NCBI RefSeq assembly: GCF_021401245.1
Contig: NZ_JACBFY010000008.1
Span: forward strand, 186,001 to 250,000
Origin: Pseudacidovorax sp. NFM-22
GTDB taxonomy: Bacteria; Pseudomonadota; Gammaproteobacteria; Burkholderiales; Burkholderiaceae_C
Direction: 5' to 3'
DNA: 64,000 nucleotides
A program made the position numbers and the translations under genes. Shown here piece by piece: positions 21,517-30,730 of the stretch. The notes under the pieces were generated by a model that saw nothing but the letters and a program-made list of their open reading frames with translations, was not told where the DNA came from and made no database searches. The stretch's first letter is position 1. Every line of letters begins with the position of its first letter.

Positions 21517-21995
21517 TGGCGACCGGCATCGATCCCTTCCCGCTCGGTCTGCCCTACGCAATGGGCGACGCCATCTACGCCGCGCTGAGAACCGCGCCGG
21601 CCCTTCAGGATGCGCGGGTCCTCGACAACCCCGTTCGGCGCGCCGACATCCAGGAGGGTGAGCGCATCGTCTTCTTCGAGGACGTCGGCGATCAACCGCG
21701 GGGCGGCGACAAGGACGGAAACCGGACCTACAGCTTCAACGTCTGCGCGATCAACCGCAGCGAGCAAGCGCGGAGAGGCTCCCATGCCGACTACCGCGCG
21801 GCGAAGCGTGCAGTCCGGGCCGCGCTGAGCAGTCTGCCCAAGGTGCCGATCAGCAGCGTGCTGCGGGAGGGCGCCGTGACCTACCGCCTCGAAAACATCG
21901 ACGTCGGGGGCTCGCTTGTGCTGGGCACCTTCAGCGTCGATTACCGCGATCCGACCCCTGCGTCGGAGCGCTTCACCCAATCGCCTACCCCGTAG
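21516..21995 (+). CDS. Tail terminator / tail-completion protein (gpU-like)
   Basis: A 159-residue protein. It begins MATGIDPFPLGLPYAMGDAIYAAL and then has strand-rich sequence with VFFEDVGDQPRGGDKDGNRTYSFNVCAIN, which fits gpU / minor tail completion proteins that stop tail-tube growth and join tail to head. The ATG at 21,516 overlaps the preceding stop (TGATG). Located directly before the tail tube gene, as expected. Confidence 0.7.
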   Translation: MATGIDPFPLGLPYAMGDAIYAALRTAPALQDARVLDNPVRRADIQEGERIVFFEDVGDQPRGGDKDGNRTYSFNVCAINRSEQARRGSHADYRAAKRAVRAALSSLPKVPISSVLREGAVTYRLENIDVGGSLVLGTFSVDYRDPTPASERFTQSPTP

Positions 21996-22018
21996 GCACC
22001 CTCTCTCAGGAGCACACC

Positions 22019-22783
22019 ATGGCTGATGCACAGGCAATCCTCGGAGCCGGCGCCGTCCAGCTCAACATCTACGACCCCGCCACGCAGTCCTATTCGGGCT
22101 GGGGCGACCAGATCGGCGCCGACAAGTTCGCCATCACCCCCGACTCGGACCTCAAGGAGAAGACCTCCAAGCGGCGCGAGAACTATGGCCAGGCCATTGC
22201 CTCGCTGCCCATCGGAAAGCCGACCAAGATCGCCATCACGATCTCGGCCGCCGACAAGGCGTCCATCGCCATCCAGCTGCAGGGCACGCTCTCGACCTTC
22301 TCCCAGGGCGCCGGCGCTGTCGACGAGACGATCACCGCAAAGCTCGGCAAGTGGGTGTCGCTGTCGAAGCGGAATCTGCAGGACACGGGCTTCGCGGTGA
22401 AGAACGCAGGCGGTACCACCACGTACGTGCTCGGCACCGACTACGAAGTGAACTACGCCACCGGCGAGGTCAAGGCCCTGGCCAGCGGCGACATCGAGGC
22501 GAACGAGCAGATCAAGGTGACCGGCAATGCAAATGCCGTGAGCGGCCAGCGCATCCGCGGCGGCACGCAGGTCAAGGTGCGGGCACAGGTCCGCTTCGTG
22601 GGGGTGAACCTGGTGGATGACCAGCCCATTCGCGTGCAGGTCTGGGAGGCCAGCATGCGCTCGACCAAGGAGCTGGATCTGCTCGCCGACGACTTCAACG
22701 GCGTGGAGCTGGAGGGGACGCTCGTGATCCCCGCCGGGAAGACCGAGCCGTACGTCATGGACTTCGACGACGCCGCCGCGTAG
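22019..22783 (+). CDS. Major tail tube protein
   Basis: A 254-residue protein with phage tail-tube features: an N-terminal strand region (AGAVQLNIYDP), TPDSDLKEKTSKRRENYGQAIASLPIGKPTKIAITIS, and a second half with a TTYVLGTDYEVNYATGEVKAL fold. It polymerises into the non-contractile tube. It is preceded by AGGAG at a good distance. The length and glycine/threonine composition agree with siphovirus tail tubes. Confidence 0.82.
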   Translation: MADAQAILGAGAVQLNIYDPATQSYSGWGDQIGADKFAITPDSDLKEKTSKRRENYGQAIASLPIGKPTKIAITISAADKASIAIQLQGTLSTFSQGAGAVDETITAKLGKWVSLSKRNLQDTGFAVKNAGGTTTYVLGTDYEVNYATGEVKALASGDIEANEQIKVTGNANAVSGQRIRGGTQVKVRAQVRFVGVNLVDDQPIRVQVWEASMRSTKELDLLADDFNGVELEGTLVIPAGKTEPYVMDFDDAAA

Positions 22784-22859
22784 GCCCAACGCACTCCCGC
22801 TGAAGCGCGCCGGCACATCGCCCGTCTGTCGGCGCGCATCCCACACCTCGACTGCACCC

Positions 22860-25800
22860 ATGGCTGATCCGAAAATCAGGTACGACATCGAAGCCGCCAT
22901 TGGCGGCGAGTCGGATGTCAAGCGTCTGGCCGACCTGCTGCGCAACCTCGGCGCAACGCTGGAAGGCGACCTGAAGAAGCAGGCGGAGGACGCCGCGCTG
23001 GCCCTGGAGAGCCTAACGGGAAAGCAGGACGCCGTCACGAAGTTCGTAGAGCTTCGGCGTGAGACGCAACGGCTTGGCGCCGACCTGAATGCGGCCACTG
23101 CTGAGGTCGACCGTCTGGCGGCCGACATGACCCGGGCCGCCCAGGACAGCGAGCGATTCGCCCGAGCCGAGCGAGAGGCCCAGCAGGCAGTGGAGGAGGC
23201 TAAAGCCGTCTTTGACGAGCAGAAGCAGGCCCTCAAGGATCTGCGGGAGCGTTACACCGGCGCAGCGCGGCGCACCGATGAGTACCGGGAGGCCAGCAAG
23301 CAGCTGATGGTGACCATCAAGGAGCTGGATCGGGCCTACGGAGAGAAGAGCACCGCCCTGAAAGCTGCCGAGCAGCAGGCAGATCGCGCCGCCACCGCAG
23401 AGAAAGCATCCAACTCTGAGTACCAGAGGTCGGTCGAGGCCGCCCGTCGGCTCAGCGCAGAGCTGGGCGTCAAGAACGAAGCGCTCGCCAGATCCCGCGC
23501 GACGCTCGACAGCGTCGGCATCAGCACCGATCAGCTTGCTGCCACGGAGCGCGGCCTGGCCGCGGCAGTGGCCGAGGCGCGCAGGGGTATTCCTGCGCTC
23601 GCGGCGTCGCTGACACAGACGGCGGAGGCCACGGAGAAGGCTGCACAGGCTGCAGCGGCTGAAGAGGCAGCGCTGGGGAGCCTCCAGGACCACATCACTC
23701 GCATCACGCAGGCGATTCGCGAGGAGGTCGCTGAGCGCACCGCGAGCCTTGACGTCGAGCGCCGGCAGTTGGAACTGGACAAGCAGCTCGTTCTGGCACA
23801 GCAGGACAACGCCCGGGCCCAGCAGGACGTGGTAGCCGCGGATCGGGCAGCTCTGGCCGTGGCTGATCAGGAGCTTCGCGTCAGCCGCCTGGCTGTTGAG
23901 GCGAAGCGGTTGGAGGCCGATGCTCTCCAGCGCACGGCAGACGCTCGCCGTACAGCCCTTGCCTCTGTCGGGCCTTTGACACAGGCGCAATCCCGAGAGT
24001 TGGCCCTGTCGGAACTCAAGGCCGAAGCCCTGCGCGTTGAGGCCGCGCAGATGGACGTGGCAGCCAACCGGCGCCGCGCGGCGGCGGAAGAGGCGCTGAG
24101 GGCTGCCAAGGCCGAGCGCGATGCGGCAGCGGCTGCAGGTGCAGCGGCAGATCAGTCGGCGGCGAAGGTCAACGTGCTGAGCGACGCGGTTCGGACACTG
24201 CTGCCGCTGATGGCATCCGCCTTCAGCGCACAGCAGTTCGTCGGCCTGGTCGCTGAGTCTCAGCAGCTTTCCCTGTCCTACGAGGCGATCTTCGGATCCG
24301 CCAAGCGAGCCGCCGAGGAGATGGATTTCGTCCGCGGGATGGCCAACCGCCTCGGGATCGAGAGTCAGACGCTTGCCCGCAGTTACCAGTCGTTGGCTGC
24401 AGCCACCCGCGGCACCACCCTGGAAGGCCAGCAGACCCGGGCCGTCTTCGAGGCCACCGCGCGGGCCATGAGCATGCTGGGCAAGAGCAGCGTGGAGACG
24501 GATCGCGCGCTGACCGCAATCTCTCAGATGGCCAGCAAGGGCACCGTTTCCATGGAAGAGCTGCGGTGGCAGCTCGGTGAGGCGCTGCCCGGGGCGCTGC
24601 AGGCGACGGCGAAGGGCGCTGGAATCACGACCGAACAGCTGATCGGAATGGTCGAGAACGGGCAGGTTCTCGCGCGGGATTTGCTTCCCGCCCTGACGGT
24701 CGGGCTCAATGACCTCTATGCCAACGCGCGGCCGCCTGAGAACCTCATCTCTGAATGGGCCCGGCTGAAGAACGTCATCGCCGACACCGCTGCCGAAGTT
24801 GGCAAGAGCAAGGCGGCCGACGCCTCTGCACGTGTCCTCGCGGGTATGGCGCTTGGCCTGCGCGGCGTCGTCGGGTGGGCAGATGTCGCCGGTACCGCGG
24901 TCGGGGAATTCGCCGCCAAGGTGGCCACAGGCAACTATGCGCTTGGGACGGCCGCGGACCTCTACGCGAGATACGACTCCGACCTGAACAAGGCGGCGGT
25001 CTCCGCTGGCCTGGCAGCAGGATCACAGCAGTCGCTGACAACTGCCACCCAGGCGCAGGTGCGAGCCGTCGACAACGCCACCGACGCCCAGACCCGCAAC
25101 GTGCAGTCCACATTGGCGGTGCGGGCTGCTTACGCCGAGACGATCAAGGGCGCCAAGCAATACACCGAGCTTGCAACCAAGGTCGTCGATGCGCGGGAGA
25201 AGGAAGCGTCGGTCCTGACCTCTTTGGTGGGCATCTACGGGACGGAGCAGGAACGGCGCCTTGCATCTGTCGAGGCGACCAACATGCAGGCCCGGTCGCT
25301 GAAGGACAAGGCCGATGCGATGAACGTCGAGGCGATCATCCTCCAGAGCTATTCCTTGAAGCTGCAGGAGGAGGCGCAGCGTCGTGGGGCCGTGGATGAG
25401 GCCACCAAGAAGGAGATCCAGAGCGCGCAGCAGGCCGCCAGCGCGAAGCGTGCTGAGGCAGACCAAGCAGCGGCGGTCGCGCAGGCCAAGAAGATCGAGG
25501 TGGGTGCGGTGGAGGCGTCCGCCGCTGCGTACGCGGACAACGCAGCGAAGGTCTACCAGTACCGCGGAGCCGCCGCCGACGCCGCGCGTGAAGTCGACCG
25601 CCTGGTGGCGTTGGAGAAGCAGGGGCGTGCGACGAGTGAACAGGTGGCGGCCGCGCGCGTCGCCGCAGCCAAGGCCACAGCGCTGTACCGCGATGCTCTG
25701 AGCGATGCCACCGCCGCTGCGCAAAGGCAGCTCGATCAGGACCGGCAGATGGCCCAGACCACGCAGGCGGCGATCAGCCTGGACGTTGAGCGAGCCAACG

Positions 25801-26639
25801 CGCAGCGGGAGGTCGCCGAGGCGAGCGGAAACGCCAAGGAAGCCGAAGCCGCGCGAGGGGCAGCAACAGCGGCCCAGGTCCGGGCCGCCCGCGAGTCCGC
25901 AGCGGCGGCAAGACAGGAGGCCGCAGACATCCGCGCGGTCGCCGACGCTCAGGAGACCGAGCTGCGCGCGACAGGCCAGCTCACGGCAGAGAAGAAGGCG
26001 CAGCTCGACGCCCAGCGTCGCTCTGCGGACCTCAAGGACATCGAGGCGCAGAAGGCCGACATTCTGGCGGGCAAGCTGATCGCCCTGGCCAACAGCGAGA
26101 ACGCCCGGACCGAGGCTCTGGAACGCCAGATCAGCGCGCAGGAAAAGGCGGTGGAGCTGGAAGAGCGCCGGCAGGCACTCGAAGACAAGCGCCTCGGCCG
26201 TGACAAGGCCGGGTTCAGTACCGACAAGAACGGCAACACCGTCGTGGCCGGCGGTGAGCTGACCACGCTGACCGGGATCGCCGCCTTCCTGAAGGCGGCC
26301 GGGGTCGCTGACGATGCCGCTGCCCGCAAGATCGCCCTGGAGTTCGCAGACGGCCGCGGGCAGATCCCGTACTTCAACAACCCCGGGCAGAAGCGGTACG
26401 GCGGGGACACCCTCAGCGTAGCGCTGCTGCGCGCTGCCGAGCGCTACACATTCGGCGGCGCCGGCCAGCAGGCCCAGCAGCCCTCCACCGTTCCGCAACC
26501 CCAGAGCACACGCAGCGTGCGGCTGGATCTGAACCTCAACGGCAGCAGCATGGGGGCACTCAACACCGACGAGGCCGGCGCAGCCACCTTCCAGGCCTTC
26601 ATCGAGGCCCTCAAGCAGGACAAGGGGCGCGCCCAATGA
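22860..26639 (+). CDS. Tail tape measure protein (1,259 aa)
   Basis: The longest gene of the element. The N-terminal 430 residues are a long Ala/Glu/Arg coiled coil; residues about 440-640 contain the tape-measure N-terminal domain signature (AFSAQQFVGLVAESQQLSLSYEAIFGSAKRAAEEMDFV, and GTVSMEELRWQLGEALPGALQ). Further coiled coils lead to a C-terminal GIAAFLKAAGVADDAAARKI segment. It determines tail length and helps DNA passage. No tail-assembly chaperone genes precede it; only 76 bp separate it from the tail tube gene. Confidence 0.92.
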   Translation: MADPKIRYDIEAAIGGESDVKRLADLLRNLGATLEGDLKKQAEDAALALESLTGKQDAVTKFVELRRETQRLGADLNAATAEVDRLAADMTRAAQDSERFARAEREAQQAVEEAKAVFDEQKQALKDLRERYTGAARRTDEYREASKQLMVTIKELDRAYGEKSTALKAAEQQADRAATAEKASNSEYQRSVEAARRLSAELGVKNEALARSRATLDSVGISTDQLAATERGLAAAVAEARRGIPALAASLTQTAEATEKAAQAAAAEEAALGSLQDHITRITQAIREEVAERTASLDVERRQLELDKQLVLAQQDNARAQQDVVAADRAALAVADQELRVSRLAVEAKRLEADALQRTADARRTALASVGPLTQAQSRELALSELKAEALRVEAAQMDVAANRRRAAAEEALRAAKAERDAAAAAGAAADQSAAKVNVLSDAVRTLLPLMASAFSAQQFVGLVAESQQLSLSYEAIFGSAKRAAEEMDFVRGMANRLGIESQTLARSYQSLAAATRGTTLEGQQTRAVFEATARAMSMLGKSSVETDRALTAISQMASKGTVSMEELRWQLGEALPGALQATAKGAGITTEQLIGMVENGQVLARDLLPALTVGLNDLYANARPPENLISEWARLKNVIADTAAEVGKSKAADASARVLAGMALGLRGVVGWADVAGTAVGEFAAKVATGNYALGTAADLYARYDSDLNKAAVSAGLAAGSQQSLTTATQAQVRAVDNATDAQTRNVQSTLAVRAAYAETIKGAKQYTELATKVVDAREKEASVLTSLVGIYGTEQERRLASVEATNMQARSLKDKADAMNVEAIILQSYSLKLQEEAQRRGAVDEATKKEIQSAQQAASAKRAEADQAAAVAQAKKIEVGAVEASAAAYADNAAKVYQYRGAAADAAREVDRLVALEKQGRATSEQVAAARVAAAKATALYRDALSDATAAAQRQLDQDRQMAQTTQAAISLDVERANAQREVAEASGNAKEAEAARGAATAAQVRAARESAAAARQEAADIRAVADAQETELRATGQLTAEKKAQLDAQRRSADLKDIEAQKADILAGKLIALANSENARTEALERQISAQEKAVELEERRQALEDKRLGRDKAGFSTDKNGNTVVAGGELTTLTGIAAFLKAAGVADDAAARKIALEFADGRGQIPYFNNPGQKRYGGDTLSVALLRAAERYTFGGAGQQAQQPSTVPQPQSTRSVRLDLNLNGSSMGALNTDEAGAATFQAFIEALKQDKGRAQ

Positions 26640-27046
26640 TCACGCTTTCCAACGGAACGGACACGGTCGAGCTCGACGCCGACCTGCGGTGGACGGACGA
26701 GTTCGATTGGTCGCCTGTGATCGAGAGCCGGGATCGCAGCCTCACCGGGGCGCTGCTGGTCGACAGCTCGGAGTTGATTGCGGGACGGCCGATCACCCTG
26801 GCGCCCTTCGACGCCGACAGCGGGTGGATGACGCGCGGCCAGGCGCTCGCTCTGCGGCAATGGGCGGCCGAAGCTCCTGATGCAGCCATGACTCTCACCT
26901 GGAACGGCGCAGCTTATGCGGTGCGCTTCCGCCATCCCTCCGCTGAGGGTGAGCAGCCCGCCGTCGGCGCCGAGCCCGTCGTGTTCTACGCCGACCCGCA
27001 GGACGAAGACCCCGTCCTCGTCACCCTGCGTCTCATCACTGTCTGA
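26636..27046 (+). CDS. Distal-tail-associated hypothetical protein (136 aa)
   Basis: A beta-rich 136-residue protein starting MITLSNGTDTVELDADLRWTDEFDWSPV, overlapping the tape-measure stop by 4 bp. Such small proteins just after the tape measure often form the distal tail ring. Many acidic residues and an internal tryptophan cluster are seen but no defined motif. Confidence 0.62.
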   Translation: MITLSNGTDTVELDADLRWTDEFDWSPVIESRDRSLTGALLVDSSELIAGRPITLAPFDADSGWMTRGQALALRQWAAEAPDAAMTLTWNGAAYAVRFRHPSAEGEQPAVGAEPVVFYADPQDEDPVLVTLRLITV

Positions 27047-27051
27047 CTTCC

Positions 27052-29094
27052 ATGACCATCCAACAAGGCGACATCAAGCTCAAGGCCACGCAGGTGATGC
27101 AGGACGTGCCGGAAGGCGGCGGCGCTCCCACCTCTGTGGTCATCCCAGACGGCACCAGCAATGCCGTTTATCCCGACGTGTCGGAAACCGACCGCGCCCT
27201 GGGCCGTGTGAACCTTCGCAAGGTGGTGGTGCATGTGGACAGCCCGGGCACCGAGGACTATCTGGGCGCCAATGCGGTGGTATCGCGGCAGCCCAGCGAT
27301 CCGAACATCTCTATCACGGCTTTCAGTACGGGCGACCTGTTCGACACACGCAAGTCGGCGGTCGCCCGCATGGAGGCCTACCTGTTCACGGGGCCGCAGT
27401 ACCAAGGCTATCTGTTCGGCAACCACATCGCGGGGCAGTCCACGCTGTTGCTCTTTCAGAAGACCGACGCGTTGCCCGGCATCGGCGACACCCTGGTGCT
27501 CACGAAGCGCGAAGGCTACCCCGATGAGCACACCCAGTACGTCCGCGTGACGGAGGCCAGCGCCGTCCTCACGACCTTCGAAGACGACCGCGGCACGTAC
27601 ACGCGCTATGTGGTGACGTTGAAGCTGCAGGGCACGCTCGATGCCGACTATCCCGGGCATGACGTGAGCCGGTTTGAGATCACGAAGGCCGCCTTGGCTG
27701 CGGCGACCAAGATCAGCAGCACTGTGGTGGCGGACGCGGCCCGCTACTACGGATCCACGGTCTCCCAAGAGGCCGGAGCCGTCGGGCAGTACTCCCTGAA
27801 GTGCGAAAGCATCTTCGCGCAGTTGGTGCCGAGTTCGCAGATCGAGTCGCCTATCGCTGATGCGCGAACGAACCAGACCTCGGCGGCCGCTGCTCCTTCC
27901 GGGCAGACGATCACGCAGACGGTCAACGGGCTGTTCACGACCACGCAAAACCTGTTCTTTGGCGGAACCAGCGCGCCCGGCACCGTCTCGATCTCGGCCG
28001 GCGGCGTCACCGTCACCGACAGCGGCGGCCGCCTCATGAGCGCGGGCACGCAGGTGGGCACCATCGACTACGACAATGGCGTAGGCGCGCTCACGACGAA
28101 TGTCTTCGGCACTGTTGCCCAGGTGTTCACCATCGTCTACGACCCGGGCGCAACGCCCGCAGCAGTGAACCAGTCCCAGGGCTTCGTCGTCACTGCTGCA
28201 AACCGCGCCCTGAACTACGTCCGCACGATCCAGCCGGCGCCGCAGCGCGGAACGCTGGCGGTCAGCTACATGTCGCAGGGCCGCTGGTACGTGTTGCGAG
28301 AGCAGGGAGACGGCGCGCTGAGGGGCCAGGAGTCGGGCTACGGCGCGGGGAACCTGAATTTCACCACGGGTACGGTGTCGGTCACGCTGGGGGCCTTGCC
28401 CGACGTGGGGAGCGCCATCATCTACACCTGGGTCGACCCGACAGCGAGCCGCGGGACCGATGCGCTGCAGCTCGACAACGACGGGAAGCTGTACTGGCCC
28501 TTCAACACCGCCGGAGCGTCAAGCCTCGAACCGGGGCCGAAAGCCATCGAGCCGCACGGACTGAGCATCACCTGGGACGACAACGGAGCGACCCGCGTTG
28601 CGACGGATGATGGCGCCGGCCGCCTGATCGGTGACGCCACCGGCAGTGTGAACTACGCACGTGGCGTCTACCGCCTGACGCCCAACGAGCTGCCGGCGCC
28701 CGGCACCCCGATCCAGTCGACGCTGGCAACCCGGGCAGTTACCCAGGCAGACGTGAGTGCCACGGGCGGAATCATCGAACTGGGCGTGAGCGATGTTGAG
28801 CCTGGCTCCGTCGCCTTGACCATCCCCTGCGCGCTCACCGGCACCTACCTTGTGACCCCAGCCGTGTTGTGGGAAACGACAGAGCGGCTTGTCACCGACG
28901 ACGGCGCAGGTGCGATGCAGCTCCATGTCGGCGACTACCTGGTGACGGTGGGCTCCATCAACTACGCCACCGGGCGTATCACGCTCGCGTCGAGCACAGA
29001 TCTCCCCGCGCCCGCTGTGCAGCAGGTCGCGGGCTTCCACACCTTCCAGTACTGGGATGGTGCACCTCCTCTCTGGCAGAACGTCGGAGGCTGA
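27052..29094 (+). CDS. Tail tip structural protein with internal repeats (680 aa)
   Basis: A large beta-rich protein. Related segments of the form G(S/T)(I/V)xYATG or NYARG followed by L and PAPG occur at about residues 440, 540 and 635 (GTVSVTLGALPDVGSA, GSVNYARGVYRLTPNELPAPG, GSINYATGRITLASSTDLPAP), so it is likely built from repeated beta domains. It starts the block of large tail-tip genes that here replaces the lambda M-L-K-I-J order. The ATG follows a 5-bp gap. Exact role unknown. Confidence 0.75.
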   Translation: MTIQQGDIKLKATQVMQDVPEGGGAPTSVVIPDGTSNAVYPDVSETDRALGRVNLRKVVVHVDSPGTEDYLGANAVVSRQPSDPNISITAFSTGDLFDTRKSAVARMEAYLFTGPQYQGYLFGNHIAGQSTLLLFQKTDALPGIGDTLVLTKREGYPDEHTQYVRVTEASAVLTTFEDDRGTYTRYVVTLKLQGTLDADYPGHDVSRFEITKAALAAATKISSTVVADAARYYGSTVSQEAGAVGQYSLKCESIFAQLVPSSQIESPIADARTNQTSAAAAPSGQTITQTVNGLFTTTQNLFFGGTSAPGTVSISAGGVTVTDSGGRLMSAGTQVGTIDYDNGVGALTTNVFGTVAQVFTIVYDPGATPAAVNQSQGFVVTAANRALNYVRTIQPAPQRGTLAVSYMSQGRWYVLREQGDGALRGQESGYGAGNLNFTTGTVSVTLGALPDVGSAIIYTWVDPTASRGTDALQLDNDGKLYWPFNTAGASSLEPGPKAIEPHGLSITWDDNGATRVATDDGAGRLIGDATGSVNYARGVYRLTPNELPAPGTPIQSTLATRAVTQADVSATGGIIELGVSDVEPGSVALTIPCALTGTYLVTPAVLWETTERLVTDDGAGAMQLHVGDYLVTVGSINYATGRITLASSTDLPAPAVQQVAGFHTFQYWDGAPPLWQNVGG

Positions 29095-29098
29095 TCCC

Positions 29099-30721
29099 AT
29101 GGCGCTCATTGACATTCGACCCACCGCCGGCGCAGCAACGGCGCGGCAACTTCCCTCGGCGATGGTCGCCCTGGGCTCCGTCCTGCGAGCCAGCTTCGGG
29201 GCGACGGCGAAGGCCCGTTACGCCACGACCTCGGCTGCAGGCAGCGACATCCTGTCCGCCGACATGACCGCGCTGCATCTGCGGACCAACGTCGCGAATG
29301 CCTTCAGCCTCTCGGGGGCAAGGTTCCGGCAGGGTGGCCGCGATTACGTGGTCAAGGCCGACGGCAGCGTGCAGGTCGCACCATCGCCCGCCACGGGCAT
29401 CGGCACCACGGTGGGCACCATGACACCCGCGCAGGGCGAGGTGGTGCTCAACAGCTGGCAGCGCGGAACGGCCCCGCAGGTCACCGACTGGCGAGGCGTG
29501 GCAGGCGCTCCGGTCAACGGCAGCGATAGCCCTTTCAGTACCTACGCGGTGACCTTCCGCGTGCCAACCGCGCCTTTGCGTCCCGGCAGCATGTCGGTGC
29601 TGGGCACCATGATGGACGGGACCACGTTCAACGTGACCGCAGATGCGAACGGCTACATCAACAGCAGCCGCATCAAAGGGCGCGTCAACTACAACACGGG
29701 CGTGGCGGTGCTCGTGGGCGTGTCTCCAACGGGCGCGGCGGGCCAGGGGCAGGCCGATCTGTCCTTTCTTGGCATTCCTGGGGTTGCTGAGGCCTTCATT
29801 GACCTGATCCAGCAGGAGACGCTCCGCTACAACGCGGTCGCCTACGCCTACCTGCCCATTGATCCGAGCATCCTCGGCATGGACCCAGTGCGGCTGCCCA
29901 CCGATGGGCGTGTGCCGATCTTCCGCGCCGGCGGCGTCGTCGTCGTGGGCCATGCGGCGACCACTGCTCCGGCCAATGCCGTCAACGGTGGGACGGTCGA
30001 CGTGGGGCGCACCAGGTTGTCGCGTGTTCGAGTGATCGGCAACGATGGCCAGACCATCAACTCCGGCTACTCGGTTGACTTGGACGCCGGGGTGCTGACG
30101 TGGACCGACGTTTCCGGCTACAGCCAGCCAGTGCGCATCGAGCACCGAATCGAAGACATGCTGCAGGTGCGTGACGCGCAGATCGACGGGACGCTCACCT
30201 TCACCCAGCCGCTGACTCACGTGTATCCGCTCGGCGCCTACGTGTCGAGCGCGCTGCTCTTCGGGGACATGCGCGCGCGCGTCTCGGTTGTGTTTGACCA
30301 GGCCAACTGGGATGGCGTGACCTTCTCGGATGTCATCGTGGGCAACCCTGCGACCGGCACCTACAACCATGCCGAGCATCCCATCGTGGTGACCAACGCG
30401 GGAGCCGTCACCGAGCGCTGGGTCCTGCTTTTCACGAGTAACACGTCCTTCCGCATCATCGGTGAGCACGTGGGCGAAGTGGGTACCGGGAACATCAACA
30501 GCACCACTGCGCCGATGAACCCGAGCACCGGCCAGCCCTACTTCACGATCCCCGAGGCCGGTTGGGGTGGCGGATGGGTGCCGGGAAACATCGTGAGGGA
30601 GAACACGGTGGGCGCCATGGCGCCGATCTGGCTCGCCCGGACGATCAAACAAGGTCCCGCCGTGGGCGAGGACTACGCCTTCGAGCTGCTCGTGCGTGGC
30701 GGCATCGACAACCCTCTCTGA
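29099..30721 (+). CDS. Tail tip structural protein (540 aa)
   Basis: A 540-residue beta-rich, Gly/Thr/Ala-rich protein. The ATG at 29,099 follows GGAGG by eight bases, so it is preferred to an upstream frame extension. Around residues 185-200 is GRVNYNTGVAVLVG, resembling the repeat units of the preceding protein, so the two may share a domain. It lies in an unbroken chain of tail genes. Function in the tail tip or baseplate inferred from context. Confidence 0.74.
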   Translation: MALIDIRPTAGAATARQLPSAMVALGSVLRASFGATAKARYATTSAAGSDILSADMTALHLRTNVANAFSLSGARFRQGGRDYVVKADGSVQVAPSPATGIGTTVGTMTPAQGEVVLNSWQRGTAPQVTDWRGVAGAPVNGSDSPFSTYAVTFRVPTAPLRPGSMSVLGTMMDGTTFNVTADANGYINSSRIKGRVNYNTGVAVLVGVSPTGAAGQGQADLSFLGIPGVAEAFIDLIQQETLRYNAVAYAYLPIDPSILGMDPVRLPTDGRVPIFRAGGVVVVGHAATTAPANAVNGGTVDVGRTRLSRVRVIGNDGQTINSGYSVDLDAGVLTWTDVSGYSQPVRIEHRIEDMLQVRDAQIDGTLTFTQPLTHVYPLGAYVSSALLFGDMRARVSVVFDQANWDGVTFSDVIVGNPATGTYNHAEHPIVVTNAGAVTERWVLLFTSNTSFRIIGEHVGEVGTGNINSTTAPMNPSTGQPYFTIPEAGWGGGWVPGNIVRENTVGAMAPIWLARTIKQGPAVGEDYAFELLVRGGIDNPL

Positions 30722-30730
30722 TCTATCACC

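Noticed and set aside
22784-22859. Frameshifted tail chaperone
   Set aside because: The gap is too short and has no slippery heptamer or reading frame that fits.
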